Source: Cyathus striatus (taxonomy: Eukaryota; Basidiomycota; Agaricomycetes; Agaricales; Nidulariaceae). Taken from it: a stretch of DNA of 64,000 nt. Below the pieces are notes generated by a model. It had not been told where the DNA came from and ran no database searches. It was given only the letters and a program-made list of their open reading frames with translations. Made by a program: the position numbers and the translations under genes. Shown here one piece after another: positions 9,927 through 21,633 of this stretch. The stretch spans positions 3,472,001 to 3,536,000 of the forward strand of contig JAOVFP010000013.1 in assembly GCA_025738555.1 (NCBI GenBank), read 5' to 3'. The stretch's first letter is position 1; each line of letters opens with the position of its first letter.

Positions 9927-12709
9927 CTACAGCTCGTGAGTCTTTTTCGCGGCGAAGTGCAGCGTCCAAGTAGACAACAACCTCTTGCTGTTCACTTGTT
10001 CTCCAGTCAATCTGAAGTGAAATATCAGTATTTGCCATAAAAACATCAAAAAAATGTTAAACATACCCAGGTGTTCCGTATGTCAAAGGTGCGAGATACG
10101 AGAACATGAAGAAGAGGAAAATGCCGAAAACAACAAGAATGACTGGACCCTTAAGTCCAATGTCGGAGTACGTGGAAGGTCGCGAGCGTGTCTTGGGACC
10201 CCAAATGGAGACCGGGAACTTGAAGGTCTCACTAAGAATGAAGTTAAGTACAGCACCAGCAATCAGGGCGGAAGCCAGATGAGAAGGGAGATAGTGGTGG
10301 ATGAAGAGCTGACGGCTCATAAGGAAGAAAGGAAGGTAATGAACGGCCCAGAAGAGAAGGAAGAAGCCTGCATTATTCCACAGGCGGTTACGGACTTCTA
10401 TACACATTCGTTAATTATGAAAACGTTGTGGTAATTAAATAACTTACGATCGGGAATAGGATCCATGCCACGGCGGCGTGCAATGAGGTCAGCACCGAGA
10501 ATCCCAATGTAGACGGACAACCCAACAACGCAAGTCCACCACCCAATCAGGTTTCCAATAAGGTAAATTTGTTTCTTGTCGTCATTGTTAGTCCAAAAGC
10601 TTATGCCACTTAACAGGAATGGCCAGTTTATTGGGTTGCTGGCATATGGGTGGGATGCAGTCAAACCAGCATTATGCTGCAGCATAAGTAACTGAAGCTC
10701 GCCGAATTTACGGAAGAAGTTCATCTTCTTTGGGACCTTAAGGACTGGCTTGTCGTCCTGATATTCATCGTCGTCATCTGGTATTATAAGCAAACACATC
10801 TTGTTCGCACAAAAGATCGCAGCTCACCGTGCTTGGTTACAACCTCATCGACATACCATGTTGCAGACTTCTCAGTGGGACTCTTATTTCCATTGATCTC
10901 TTGTTGTTTGAAGGCCCAGTCGGGGAGTTGTTTGGTATGAGTCCACATGGAAACTCTGGTAGGCATATGGATCAACCTGAAGTGACCGGACTTGCTCTTC
11001 CAAGGCTGCCCTTCGTCGCCATCAGTGAGCACAACCTGGAATAGGGTATCGTTGTGACGAGAGAAATCGTTCTTAGGCCATGTAGTGAATTCTTGGTTGG
11101 TGGGCATTAAGGGAGAAGCAACGTCATGAGTCAAAAGATGAGTCTCAGTGTTGACATGGAGAAGCTGGATAACATCGTTGTGGCGAACAATGCGTCCTCT
11201 TCCGGTCTCAGGAAGTGACTTGGTGGGGATAATCTGCCAGAAATTATTGGTATCGTTATGTCCATAGCCAGTGACTTGTTGACCCTGGCTGGAGATACGA
11301 CCGTCCTCATATGACAAGGGGTAGCGTTCAGCATGTGAGTGAAGGAAGACCTTGGTATCCTTGTGTCTCATAGTGATGACATCGAAATACCGGATTTCTG
11401 ATCCCAGTAAGTCGTATAGCATTAAAAAGCAAAAGGTACACCGTACCTTGACTGTTCAAAAGCATTTCATTGCCAGCTAGGGTCTCTTGGAATGCAGGGC
11501 TCATGAAGTTATCGCCCGATCCTGACTTAGTGAGGATGGCGAAATGAACGTAAAAGAATGAGAGGTAGATAACGAAGGGAACAACGATGAGCCCAATTGC
11601 TCTAGCAGAGAAATGTTTCCAGAAATAATCCTGAGAAAAGTTAGAGTACTACCCAAAATAAAAGAAGGCGTGGACAAACCATTGTATGTCCTTCCTTCTT
11701 ATGATCCAAGATACCCCAAAGGTCGATCAATACTGCAATGCCGATGGTTGCAACCGTCAAAATGCCATTTACTTTGGAGCCCCAAGTGCAAGCCATGAAA
11801 ACTCCGGTAAGAATGAGCCATGTCCACCATTCGGCATTGAACTCCCTAGAGTTGCGTCAGCTGCAGTATAACTCAAAATTTCTTTCGAACTAACCAGTAG
11901 CGAAGCTTCCTAAACCGGATATATGAGTATATAGTGAGAGACATAAAGAATATCAAAGTGGCGTCAAGCAAAATTAAGCGCGACTGGGAAACATGGGCGT
12001 TATCTGGAAATGCGTGATTAGTATGGTTAGTGCATTTACAAAAACTACACAATTTACCGAAGAGAACCAAAGATGCAGAGAACGCTGCAATAACGGTAGG
12101 GTAGCCACTCTCTTTCATAATGGCATATACCACCGGAACTGTAAGACTGCCGAGGATGGCGGGAAGAGCCCGCATACCAACAAAAGGAACATGATGCAAC
12201 GCGTAGCTATCACCAATATTTTCGAACTTGAAGTCGCCGTCGAAACCAACGAACCAGCCTGCTAGCCCGAAAAGCATCTTTGCGAAAGGAGGGTGAACAT
12301 CGAAGTAGTATTCTCGTAGAATGTAATAAGCAGCAAATTTTCCAAAGTGAACCTCATCGAAACTAGTAATAAATGTCAAGAGGTTAGACAGCTCACAGAT
12401 GCCGGTGCTTACACGACTTGGTCGGGATGATTGATCTTATAGAAGCGTAACGCGAAAGCAAGTGCTGTTAACGTCGCCACAACCACGGCACTTCCTTTTG
12501 GTGTGTCAAGGAGTTGTTCGATTTTATTGCGGTGGGCCTGTGTGTCGTTCATGAACAATAAATGCATGACTGCTGGCAACCAAACGTACCGGGTTTTGAA
12601 AGACGACGTGAACATGCTCGTCATCCTGAGTTTGTTCGAACTCAACACTGGAAGACTCTGCAGCGTGCGCCCTATGTCTGAGGGTAGGTGCTTTTCCCTT
12701 TCCCGCCAT
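9927..12709 (-). CDS. PMT4: Protein O-mannosyltransferase, PMT4 family
   Basis: Ten exons: 12709-12590, 12537-12413, 12362-12058, 12003-11895, 11845-11680, 11630-11447, 11397-10828, 10777-10448, 10397-10067, 10011-9927; 774 aa, close to yeast Pmt4. It is an ER membrane enzyme that moves mannose from dolichyl-phosphate-mannose to Ser/Thr of secretory proteins. Seen: a short cytosolic N-terminus, the first helix, then the first luminal loop with VFDEVHFGKF (about 81-90) holding the Asp-Glu catalytic pair, HPPFAK, several hydrophobic segments, a MIR domain (about 337-525, with three repeats such as VFLHSHAERYPL, VIQLLHVNTETHL and FRLIHMPTRVSMW), and C-terminal helices ending GLTGEQVNSKRLLSTWTLHF. 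The acidic DDDDEYQDD linker follows the MIR region. All ten exons agree in frame. Confidence 0.96.
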
Positions 12710-13674
12710 GACTGGAGGTGGAAGGAGTGAAATGCTGGTGGGAGATGGAAATAAGGGAGGTAGCTGGCAATTGAATGACCTGTTAAACTTCTCGCGTCTT
12801 TCTGCCACGAATTGGCTTATGTAATCGGGTCTATAATTGATTCCCAGTTACACCGTTAAACGTTTGGTGGCAACGCGCCTACTTACTTACAACCACTCTG
12901 GAGATGTGACTTATATTTCGACTGAGATGTCGCATTTTGAAGTCACTAGTCACTAGCCAAGACACACCGTAAAGTTGAAGCATCGGGATTGTTCAGTATG
13001 TGCTACTAAAAAATACTGAACATTCCGCTTCAACATATAAGATTCAGACTGCGCGCAACGTCGGTGGAAACTCGGGTACACGACTTGAAAGTTGAGGCCC
13101 TCCAGAGTATATTACGTAAGACTTCTCATTTTGAAACGTATCCCGGCCTTTGCACCTGGACCTAAATGTACGTGGACCAATCTAGACTTGAAATACTATG
13201 TGCTAGTGCAACATGTTACATATCTCATGGCAAGTACTGCGGTTTAGCTTTCTTCCTCGTATTCACAATGGCGGTAGAGCCATCTTCGACTTTCAGAATG
13301 ACCCTGCGAGAGCTTCAGCAGATGAGCAAGAAAGTGTATAACAGATTATAGTACAGCATGGATCATATAATTGAATGTGGATATTTTACCTCTGCGACTG
13401 CCTCGCAGAGAATCAAGCCCGATGATAAGCAGTGACCAGGAAAGAAGGCAAACAGTGACAGAATGACCATGATTAAGGAGAGCAACGTCACAGTGAGAAA
13501 TAAGGAAAGCACCGAGCCTATTTAAAGGCAGCTCGCCATGCATACAATAATAAATGGTACAATAGTATTGTAGGTAAGGAACGTCAAGATGATGGATATA
13601 TATGTACTAAGGAAAGATAAAGCAGAAATGACAATGAGATGAGGAAAAACGCTGAAAGGAAAGACATGCGAGGT
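12710..13674. other. Intergenic: PMT4 promoter and 3' flank of the Far1/Ste5-like gene
   Basis: About 965 bp. The part next to 12710 should be the PMT4 promoter on the minus strand. A small plus-strand ORF at 13166-13351 has no recognisable features. No repeats or RNA genes were seen. Confidence 0.45.
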
Positions 13675-16600
13675 TTAATCTCGCGTGACCCAGTCGGTAC
13701 TTCGAGAGACCAGCTCAATAGAATTATCTGTTGTCCAGAATAGACGTTCTGTTGCACTTCGACCACTCCAGCTCTTTTGATCTCTAAGGATCATCGCCTA
13801 GCGGAAAGGGTTATCTCAGCACCTATTCACTAATATCATAAAAAGAAATACACATACCTGCTGGGCACCGAAGTTTCGCTGGTCATGCGCGAAGAGTTCG
13901 ACATTCTCTTCTAACGCCTCGGATAAGATTTGAAGGTCTTGCAGGATTGCCTGCATGGCACGCACTGCCCCAAGCGTGAGGATCTCTTTTCGATTGCGGA
14001 CAGTGCTTCCATTTGCGTTGGGAGCGGGTAATGAACGTGAAATGGTTTGAAGAACAGTGTGAAGAATACGTTTAGTCTCGTTCATGATCTTTTGTGCTTG
14101 AGGGAAATTTCTTCTTGATACTAGAACGAGGGAGCGGGTGATCATATCAGATGCGAGGAGCTCCATCCGTCGGCGCACGATAACAGAATCTGATACTGTT
14201 GAAGGTGGCCGTGGTGGTGATGTGGACATTGGCAACAGTGTGATTGTCAGAAGTACTGGATGTGCTAGACGGGCAACACTCTTGCCAGCAGCTGGGTCAA
14301 AGAATGTCCCATCCACCTCCAAGACAGGCACCTCATCTATCATCCTATCCATCATGCCGTCCGCAAAGTCTGGCGAATCGTCAATAGTCAGTGAGTCCAA
14401 ACCCATGCTCTGGACAAACTGGTCGGTACCAGTTAGCGCACGCCCAGGAGGACTTCGTTGTTGACTGTGCACGCGCTGATGCATGTCAGTGTTGTCGAGC
14501 TCGAGCTCGATGAGCATCTCCTTCCGCTCGCCATATCGAAGCTCACCGACATCGATATCAACATTCTGACCATCAGAGGCAAGAATGGAAGAAGGTCCTC
14601 CAGACACCTTGCGAATCCGGAAGCGATGGCTATCGACAATCTTCATGTGCAACTTCATATTGAGAAGACCAATCGACATCATGCCACCCACACAGCCAGC
14701 AACGCAGTCTCGCAGGTCATACCAATCCTTGACAAACGTGTACGTGCCACTGGTATGATTGGACATGAGCCATAGAGATGCCGGGTCGTGTGAGCGACCG
14801 TATCCAAACGAGTGGATAGGTACGTTTGCCGCTTCCGCTCGTGCAAGAACAAGGTCCATCTGTGCCCGACGAGTACTGTCGGCAGCATCGCTGACCAGTA
14901 TCATACCGGAGATCGGGTTCTTTGCCTTACGCTGAAGAACAACATCAAGACCTAAAAATTTATTATTAACGCCGGCACTTGGAAGGAACAACACAATACG
15001 CACCATGATTCACAGCAGTAACAACATCCGTCTTCTCCTCTTTCGACCCCCTGACCAAGAAATCATCCTGGTTTTCATCTAACCGAACCCCAGTTTCATC
15101 AATAAACTTCTCTAGTCTCTGCCGGCTTTGCGTCTTTCCGACGCTCAAAAACGGCGTCTTCCTCACACGACCCGCAACTCCAACTTCGAATGTAACCAAG
15201 CTAAGCCGGTCTCGCTGCGACATGGACGCAGCAAGGAAGTCCAGGGTTGCCTTGATTACGCGAATCTTCAACTGTGCGGTGCTTGGTACTGCAGAAGGCG
15301 GTGGGAGAGATATTACGAGAATCAGATCCATCGGTGGGTGAGGAAGAGGGGTTAGGGAGTTTGACGGGCCCGCGGAGGTGTAGGAGTAACCAAGCCCGTA
15401 GGGGAATCGTAGGTGCTCATCTCGTCGTCTTCTCCTAATGTCGAGAGTTTGTGCTGCATCTGAGGTCCTCGCTGATTATTCATCATAGAGTTGTAAGATG
15501 TGGAGGAAGACATGGTCGACCGGGTGGATCCGTTGAGTTGACTATCCACTGTACTCACTGTCGTTTGTGTGCTACCACTCAACATCCGCATCGCCTTCTG
15601 ACTGCCACCAAACTCCTCGATGTCGAGAGGGCGAGTCGGCTCAGGTTGCTGTATCCGCCTATTCTGCGATTGGAACATGTTTACGAGAGCCTGGATATTA
15701 TTTTTCCATGCCTCGAGGGAAGAGCGGTCCTTGAAGATGAGGATGAATGATGCCAGCTCATCTTCCATATCAATTGTGAGGCTCATCTCGCCGGCAGCAG
15801 AGGAGGCAATGACATTTTTTATGTGCCGAACGTAGATCCGGCCCTTGAGGCGCAATACGCTCTTGGAGTGGCCGTTGGACGGAATGGAAGAGTTGTCGGT
15901 AAGTCCGGAAGCACTAGACAGAAGTCGACCCAAGCCGCGCTTCTTTTCTTCTACGACACAGATGATGGCTTCCTTGAAGAGGTACACGTAGAACTCGCGG
16001 ATGGCGGAGTCTCTCCTAACGGATAAGAGGTCATACATTTGGAGAGGCCCTAGATCAGAGAGCGGATGTCCTTTCCAGTCGATGATGCGGTTCCTGAGGT
16101 CTTCCGTGATGGCGTGGAACGGGGAATTTTCTTCGGAGTGAATGAGGGTGTTGGATTGGTAAGAAGCCGAGCCGTGTCCATTGGACGACGAGGCATAGTG
16201 GTTGTCTTGGGAAGGTATGAGAGATCGATTTGGTTGTTCCCGAGGGGAAGACTCGGGATCTCGGAAGGGCTGGCGTTGGCGTATGGTGCGGTCGGGAACA
16301 GGACTGGAGTGACCAGAGTCGGTGGTCTCATGCCGATTGTGGAGGTGTCCATTCCTGGCGTTGAAGTTGTCTGACATAACAGGACCAGGGACGGTGGCTA
16401 CTGGTCGCTTCCCCGGAAGCTCGATAACGACGATGCATGTTAAAGGCTGACTGACGTCGTTGGTGCGGGTCAGTGAAGAGAATTCAGAGCGGACTTGAAT
16501 AGATGGGGCGACGATATACTGCGAGCGTTCATTTGAAGGGTGGGAACGGACAGAGCCAGTAAAGTCGAGCGGATCGTCTTCATTGGGATCGTAGGGATGT

Positions 16601-17402
16601 GGCGTTGACTGGCCGCGTGCCCGATTAGTAGGGGTATCGCGTCCAGGGTAGAGCATAGCTGACTTGCTGTCACCCATTCCGGTTAACGCGGCGAGCTCTG
16701 AATAAATGGGTCAATTTATCGATCGACGGGGAGAGTGCTTGTAAAAAAAAAAGGAAACTGACTATTGGATTTGCCCCCATCGCCATCACCGACCTTCATA
16801 GGTCTTCGGCAGACACCACAGACGCCTAGATTGGACTTGCGAGGTGCTGTACGATCATTTTGGCTGGGCGGTGGGCCATAGACTGCTGTGAAGCAGGCCT
16901 GGACGGTGGGCAGTGTAAGAGACAAGGATAAGAGTGAAAGAGGGAACAAAGAACGTACTTCATGTAGAGCATGACCGCACTCAGGGACGATGTGTGGCTT
17001 TTCGCCTGGAAGACGGAAGCTGGAACTAAGGGGCTCGAGGCAGACGGGACATTCCTCCTCATCGTCGAAGGCATTGTGAGAGGAGACGACGGGGATGGGA
17101 GGCATAACGATGGCGGCGTAAGGGTGTGGGTTGTCCCTCTCGCTGGAGGTGGTGGTGGCGGTAGAAGTGGAATAGGCGGAGCGAAGCGAAGAAGGTTTAT
17201 TCGGTTTCCTGAAAACGGTTTGGAACTGAGCCTTGAGTGAGGGCTTGGGTGTTGAGCCAGGTGGGGAGGGGGCAGCCCTTGGGGAGGTGTAGGACGGGGT
17301 GAGAGGGGGGGCGAGGTGATCGTGGGCGGGGGAAGAAGCGGGGGCGTCTCGATGATGGGGCCTCGAAATCCAGTTGGTGGAGGATGATGAGGATGATTTC
17401 AT
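13675..17402 (-). CDS. Far1/Ste5-like signalling scaffold (RING-H2, PH, VWA), one frameshift
   Basis: Exons 17402-16959, 16898-16763, 16697-15004, 14951-13858, 13797-13675; about 1163 aa. Order: Ser/Pro-rich start MKSSSSSSTNW; RING-H2 (about 116-175; CPVCLEPL, PECGHALHEACF, CGVCRRPM); low-complexity linker; PH-like domain (about 415-535; FYVYLFKEAIICVVEEKKR to SSLEAWKNNIQALV); low-complexity linker; VWA-like domain (about 650-860; DLILVISLPPPS, RDRLSLVTFE, MILVSDAAD) whose metal site lacks the usual DxSxS; C-terminal tail ending STDWVTRD. RING, PH and VWA in this order is the layout of Ste5/Far1 scaffolds that assemble the pheromone MAPK module. The frame changes by one base at about 15340-15370, between the PH linker and the VWA domain; no intron fits. 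It may instead be two ORFs (stop at 15352, next ATG at 15331), but the domain order argues for one gene with a 1-nt indel. Confidence 0.82.
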
Positions 17403-18902
17403 GAACCAAGAAAGAACTCCGAAGGAGCGCGGGAGGACAGCAAACAAGAAAAGATAAAAAAATAAAATGGACAGCTAGTGCACGGGCGGGCCCTGAGACT
17501 CAGACTGCACGGCACGACGGAGGTATAGTTGACAGGGGGCGACTGACTGGAAATCACAGCTGAATGATGATGATGCTGCGAAGCTGTGTTAAGGTGCGAA
17601 AGGAATGTTCTTGAGAGAATGGAGAGAACAAATCCAACGAGTCGACAGAGGAAAGAGAGAGTGGGAGGAATGGAGACTGCGCGGAGAAAAGGAGAGGAGG
17701 GCTGAGTAGCTAGTGCGAGCAGGGACCCTGCAGTCATGCCATTGAACCCAGATCTCCCGCAGATCGCCTCCTCTCATTCTCAACTCCCGCCTCGCCCCGT
17801 ATCCTGCCAAGCCGCCCCCTGTTTCCCTCATTTTGTAACCACCCTCCCATTGTTCTTCAGACCCATTGTTCACCCATCTCACTCCTTCTCACTCCCCCTA
17901 CTCTCTTTTCTCTTCCTTCCCAGCGCATGAATTCACCTCTCACTCCTACCGGCTCGCTAATCGCCGGCTAATCTCTCCCTCACTTGAGCTTTCCTCGGAT
18001 TCGTGTGCTCTCCATCATTTATTCTCCTGCACCTGTCTATCTATGTCGCTCTCAAACTTATCTACCGCCTCTTCCCACTATTTCTATCCATCACCTCGTC
18101 ATTGATCTACCAAAATACTTCTCTTCACTGCCTTCCCATCTCAATGCCTCAGACGAAGTCCGACTCTTCTGATATCCTCCAGTTGTTCATCATCAAGAAT
18201 CTGATGCATTCCACCTTGCCCATTTCACAACTATAGTTCACTGTACTTATCATTCCTCGATTGTACCTTCCACGCTTATCGTATTCTGGACGTGATCAAA
18301 TCTGCCCCCACGCCCTGTCATCTTATCGTTACATATAACTTGTGGGCACGGGTTATCTGTCAAAACATTTACGGGTCCTTCACTGCCTGGTACAACTCTC
18401 ATCTACGGCACACTCAGGCTCGTATATTTGTACTTACAATGCTCTTCATTTGTCGTACCTCGTACCTGCCTGGTCTCCAAACTTAGTGTACAAGTGGCAG
18501 CTTGTAAGTACTTTTGCAAATTCAGATCATGTTTCATAGTCCTACTCCCACTCCTCATCTAGACATTAGATGGGTGTGAAGGATACCCCCTGCAGTGCTC
18601 TGATGACCACCGACTTGCAGTGAGTTGTGCCAAAGATAAAACGCGTGCGTTTGATCTCATCTGATCTTTTGATTAGCCGCCTAAAGGCTATAGCGTAATC
18701 AACCACTCATCTCAATTATCTAATCTATTCCTTCGCTGACCTCACTGTGCTGACGCTGTACTCCATATTCTTGTCAGCCAACTTCAAATTCGTTTCTCAG
18801 CCCGAACGAGACCACACGTCGCTCTCCAACATATAAGTTGTCAGATGTCTTCCAGGCGAGGCGCCCCCGTCAGTCACCCATTCTCTTTCGTCTCCTGACA
18901 AC
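17403..18902. other. Divergent intergenic region, pyrimidine-rich
   Basis: About 1.5 kb between two divergent starts. The stretch from about 17740 to 18260 is strongly C/T-rich on the plus strand, as in fungal promoters and 5' UTRs. Several short plus-strand ORFs there are Ser/Leu/Pro-rich by composition only. The last 60 bp before 18903 look like the leader of the DOPA-dioxygenase gene. No RNA gene was recognised. Confidence 0.4.
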
Positions 18903-20113
18903 ATGTCGTACAAATCACCGCTAGAAGGCTATGAGAACGCGGAACCCCTGCCTTCCACTATTAACCCCGATGGAAAGTCGCTCTACAATCCACCAGGGGA
19001 AAAGTCCTCCTCATACGACGAATTTCCAAAGCCGATCGACTCGTCTAACAACGGATTTGATTTTCACAGTGAGTTGTCCTTGACTTTTCTCTCGGAACCG
19101 GTGCCACGAGCGACGCACGCGTTCGATGGCAGAGTCCCTCCTGTTTGGACCTGTAAAATAACCTTTTGATAGTTTACTACATGCCCTTGAATGCCGAGCA
19201 GACAAAGTACGCGAGGGAGCTGCATGAGAGAATTCGGAGGGAATTTCCGGAGGTGAGTAGGGCCATTGTGTTTCAGCGCCTCGTTATTGTGCTTCGGGAA
19301 CGAAGAACTCATATATTTGACGCTTTGCAATTTGTGCAGCTCCGGATATACAAGTTCTGGGACAAGCCTGTAGGTTAGTATTTTCTCATCGAAATTTTGT
19401 TACCAGCCTCCTGATTCTTATTGGGCTGGTGTCTTCCTTCGTGTAACCTTCGCTTCCGGAATTGTCCTTATCTGATAACTTTCGTAGGGCCACATCCAAC
19501 TGCAATGTTTGAAGTGAACACGTTTACCCCGCACCAAACTGGCGCACTTTTTTCTTGGCTTACCGTATACAGGGGACCCTGCTCGTACGTCGCGATCCTT
19601 CCCCTTCTTCTCCTCGAATTTCGGATATGTTTTATCCTTTTTTGAACTCGTTTTCTCATCTGGGTCTGCTTATTTTCGCGTTCGCACCTGTTCGCGCGCG
19701 TGCGAAAGCATGATCGAGGAGCCTGTTGTAAGTCCAAGGAAATCGCTGGAGGTCGCCAAAAGTCGAACATGCAACTGCAAGTCTTCTCCAGGCTTCTCTA
19801 GCCTCCTTTGGCCCACACGGCCGCCTGATCAAAGTTTCTGATATACTTACACATCTTCGATACGCCTGGTGCGTTGCGTTATGTGATGTTCGATGTTCGT
19901 TTTCTGTGCTCCAACTTTCACGTTATCATGTGTTGCCGCTTTATGGATTTAGTAACTGACTTCACGCGGCGTACCGCATCTTTTTGCAGGGTGTTAATTC
20001 ATCCGAACACGAACGATTCGTACAAGGATCATACGGAGCTTATGAGCTGGATGGGACAGCCGTGGCCTTTGAACGCGGAGATGCTGAAGCACGTGCGAAG
20101 AGGAGGACTCTAG
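18903..20113 (+). CDS. DOPA 4,5-dioxygenase family protein
   Basis: Exons 18903-19068, 19173-19252, 19340-19373, 19488-19584, 19990-20113; 166 aa. The fold belongs to the small extradiol dioxygenase-like family (DOPA-dioxygenase), which in Amanita opens the DOPA ring to form betalain-type pigments. Seen: FHIYYMPLNAEQTKYARELHERI, with the His of the metal-binding strand; IYKFWDKPVGPHPTAMFEV, the signature of the family; SWLTVYRGPCSVLIHPNT and DHTELMSWMGQPWPLN, carrying further His residues. All five exons agree in frame. The introns are long for this genome (104, 87, 114 and 405 nt). Whether the true substrate is DOPA cannot be told; many fungi carry such paralogues without betalains. Confidence 0.88.
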
Positions 20114-21633
20114 GCGATGTCTTTAGGTTGTTCGGATTTATCTCTGGAGCGTTCAGTTATAACTTGTGTACTTGTCCATTGTGAAAATATGTGTACGATG
20201 TGAGGTGAGCGGTAACTTCTGTTGTTTGGAAAGCCAGCATTGCGTGGTGAACGATCAATAAACTTTGTGATTAAGGGTGTTCTGTTAGCTACAAGCACAG
20301 GCCGACCGGAACAATGTGTGTAATTCTGCCAAAGATACCTATGTTATGTTGTCACTTCATTTAGCATATAAAAGCAATTATACCATCTACGTACAGGTTA
20401 AACGTTAAAACTTAGTGATGGAGATATGTTGGAGATATGTCATTTTTATTCCTAAGCTTGCTGTTATTGGAAGGACTAAATGTCTAAGCATCTCGCAGAA
20501 GCTACAAGGCAGTACTGACTGAGCATACAGTTGGCATACTTGTGGCATACAGCGACATGTGCTTCCTGAATCCTAGGTGCCACTGCACCGAGGAGGCTAA
20601 AATGTTGACTAGTGCATTTGTTGCTATAGCCTTGGTTACATACATGTCTAGACTGCGATCGACATGCTTCGAGGGTTTGACAGCCGTTCTATACCTGCCA
20701 GAACTTAAAGGGTGATTGATAGGGTTAATTGGTTGTGGAGACCATTCCGTGACCAACAGAACAACGCAAGACTGAAGCAAGAGTCAGTAAAAACATTTAA
20801 CTTGAATCAACGGCAGGTGCCAGTGAGTCACCCCCTAGAGACATCGTAAACGTTTGTTATACGATATATATAACCTATATCCATGCTATAAATGAGTTCA
20901 GAAACGTACGCCTCTGGTATATGCACTACGCCAAATTTAGGCTACCAGCCCCAAGTAAGGTGAAATCTCCCAATTGGAGGCAGATGGGCGAGAACGATGG
21001 CGTCAAAACCCCACATAAGTAGCTGCCTGATAATCACGAGTTCATCAAGTGCTTATGCATGCGCACAAGTCTAGGATAACTAAGTACGGACATGATAGAT
21101 GAACAGATGGCAGACGTCATTCCAAAGTAGAACATCCAAGTACTGTGCTGGCAGCATCATCATTCACAGTTCCCAAGATGTTGCTCGGTGTTACACGCAG
21201 CAGTAGGTATGTCGGTGGGTGCCGAGTTCGCAAATGTGGTTTATCACGGCGGACAAGAGCTTGGGTGCAATGCCGGTGCTCAAGCCGCATGCTCCATGCG
21301 AGACTGCGAGTGTACTTGGACAAATTGAGGTTCCAAGATGGCCGAAGGGGACCTTCTGTACGAGCATCAGACTGGCGCTGTAAGAAGATGGATGCAGATT
21401 AGAAAAAAGTTCTGGTGCTTTGTTCGCGATATGTTTGCATGCAGAGAGGGGAGGTTGTGGTCGACGGAAAGAAGTGATCGAGGCCATATGAATGAGCGAC
21501 GGAGTAGTGTAGATCCGTCCGACCACCCGGCCCGCTAAACTATTTCCAATAAAAGCGGCCCAGCCAGATAACCTTTTCCTTCCACTTACCATCATCACCT
21601 TGCGCTTTCGACTCAATTTTCACTCTTCACGAT
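20114..21633. other. Intergenic region, no recognised gene
   Basis: About 1.5 kb. Short ORFs on the minus strand at 20502-20780 and 21191-21616 have no domain, signal or compositional support. The last 100 bp should be the cystathionine beta-synthase promoter. Nothing else was identified. Confidence 0.4.

Noticed and set aside
13166..13351. Small plus-strand ORF in the PMT4 upstream region
   Set aside because: No domain, no promoter feature, no splice continuation.
17736..18236. Overlapping Ser/Leu/Pro-rich plus-strand ORFs
   Set aside because: Consequence of the C/T-rich promoter or 5' UTR sequence in three frames.
20502..21616. Minus-strand ORFs in the spacer before the CBS gene
   Set aside because: No motif, signal peptide or coding bias visible; probably chance.
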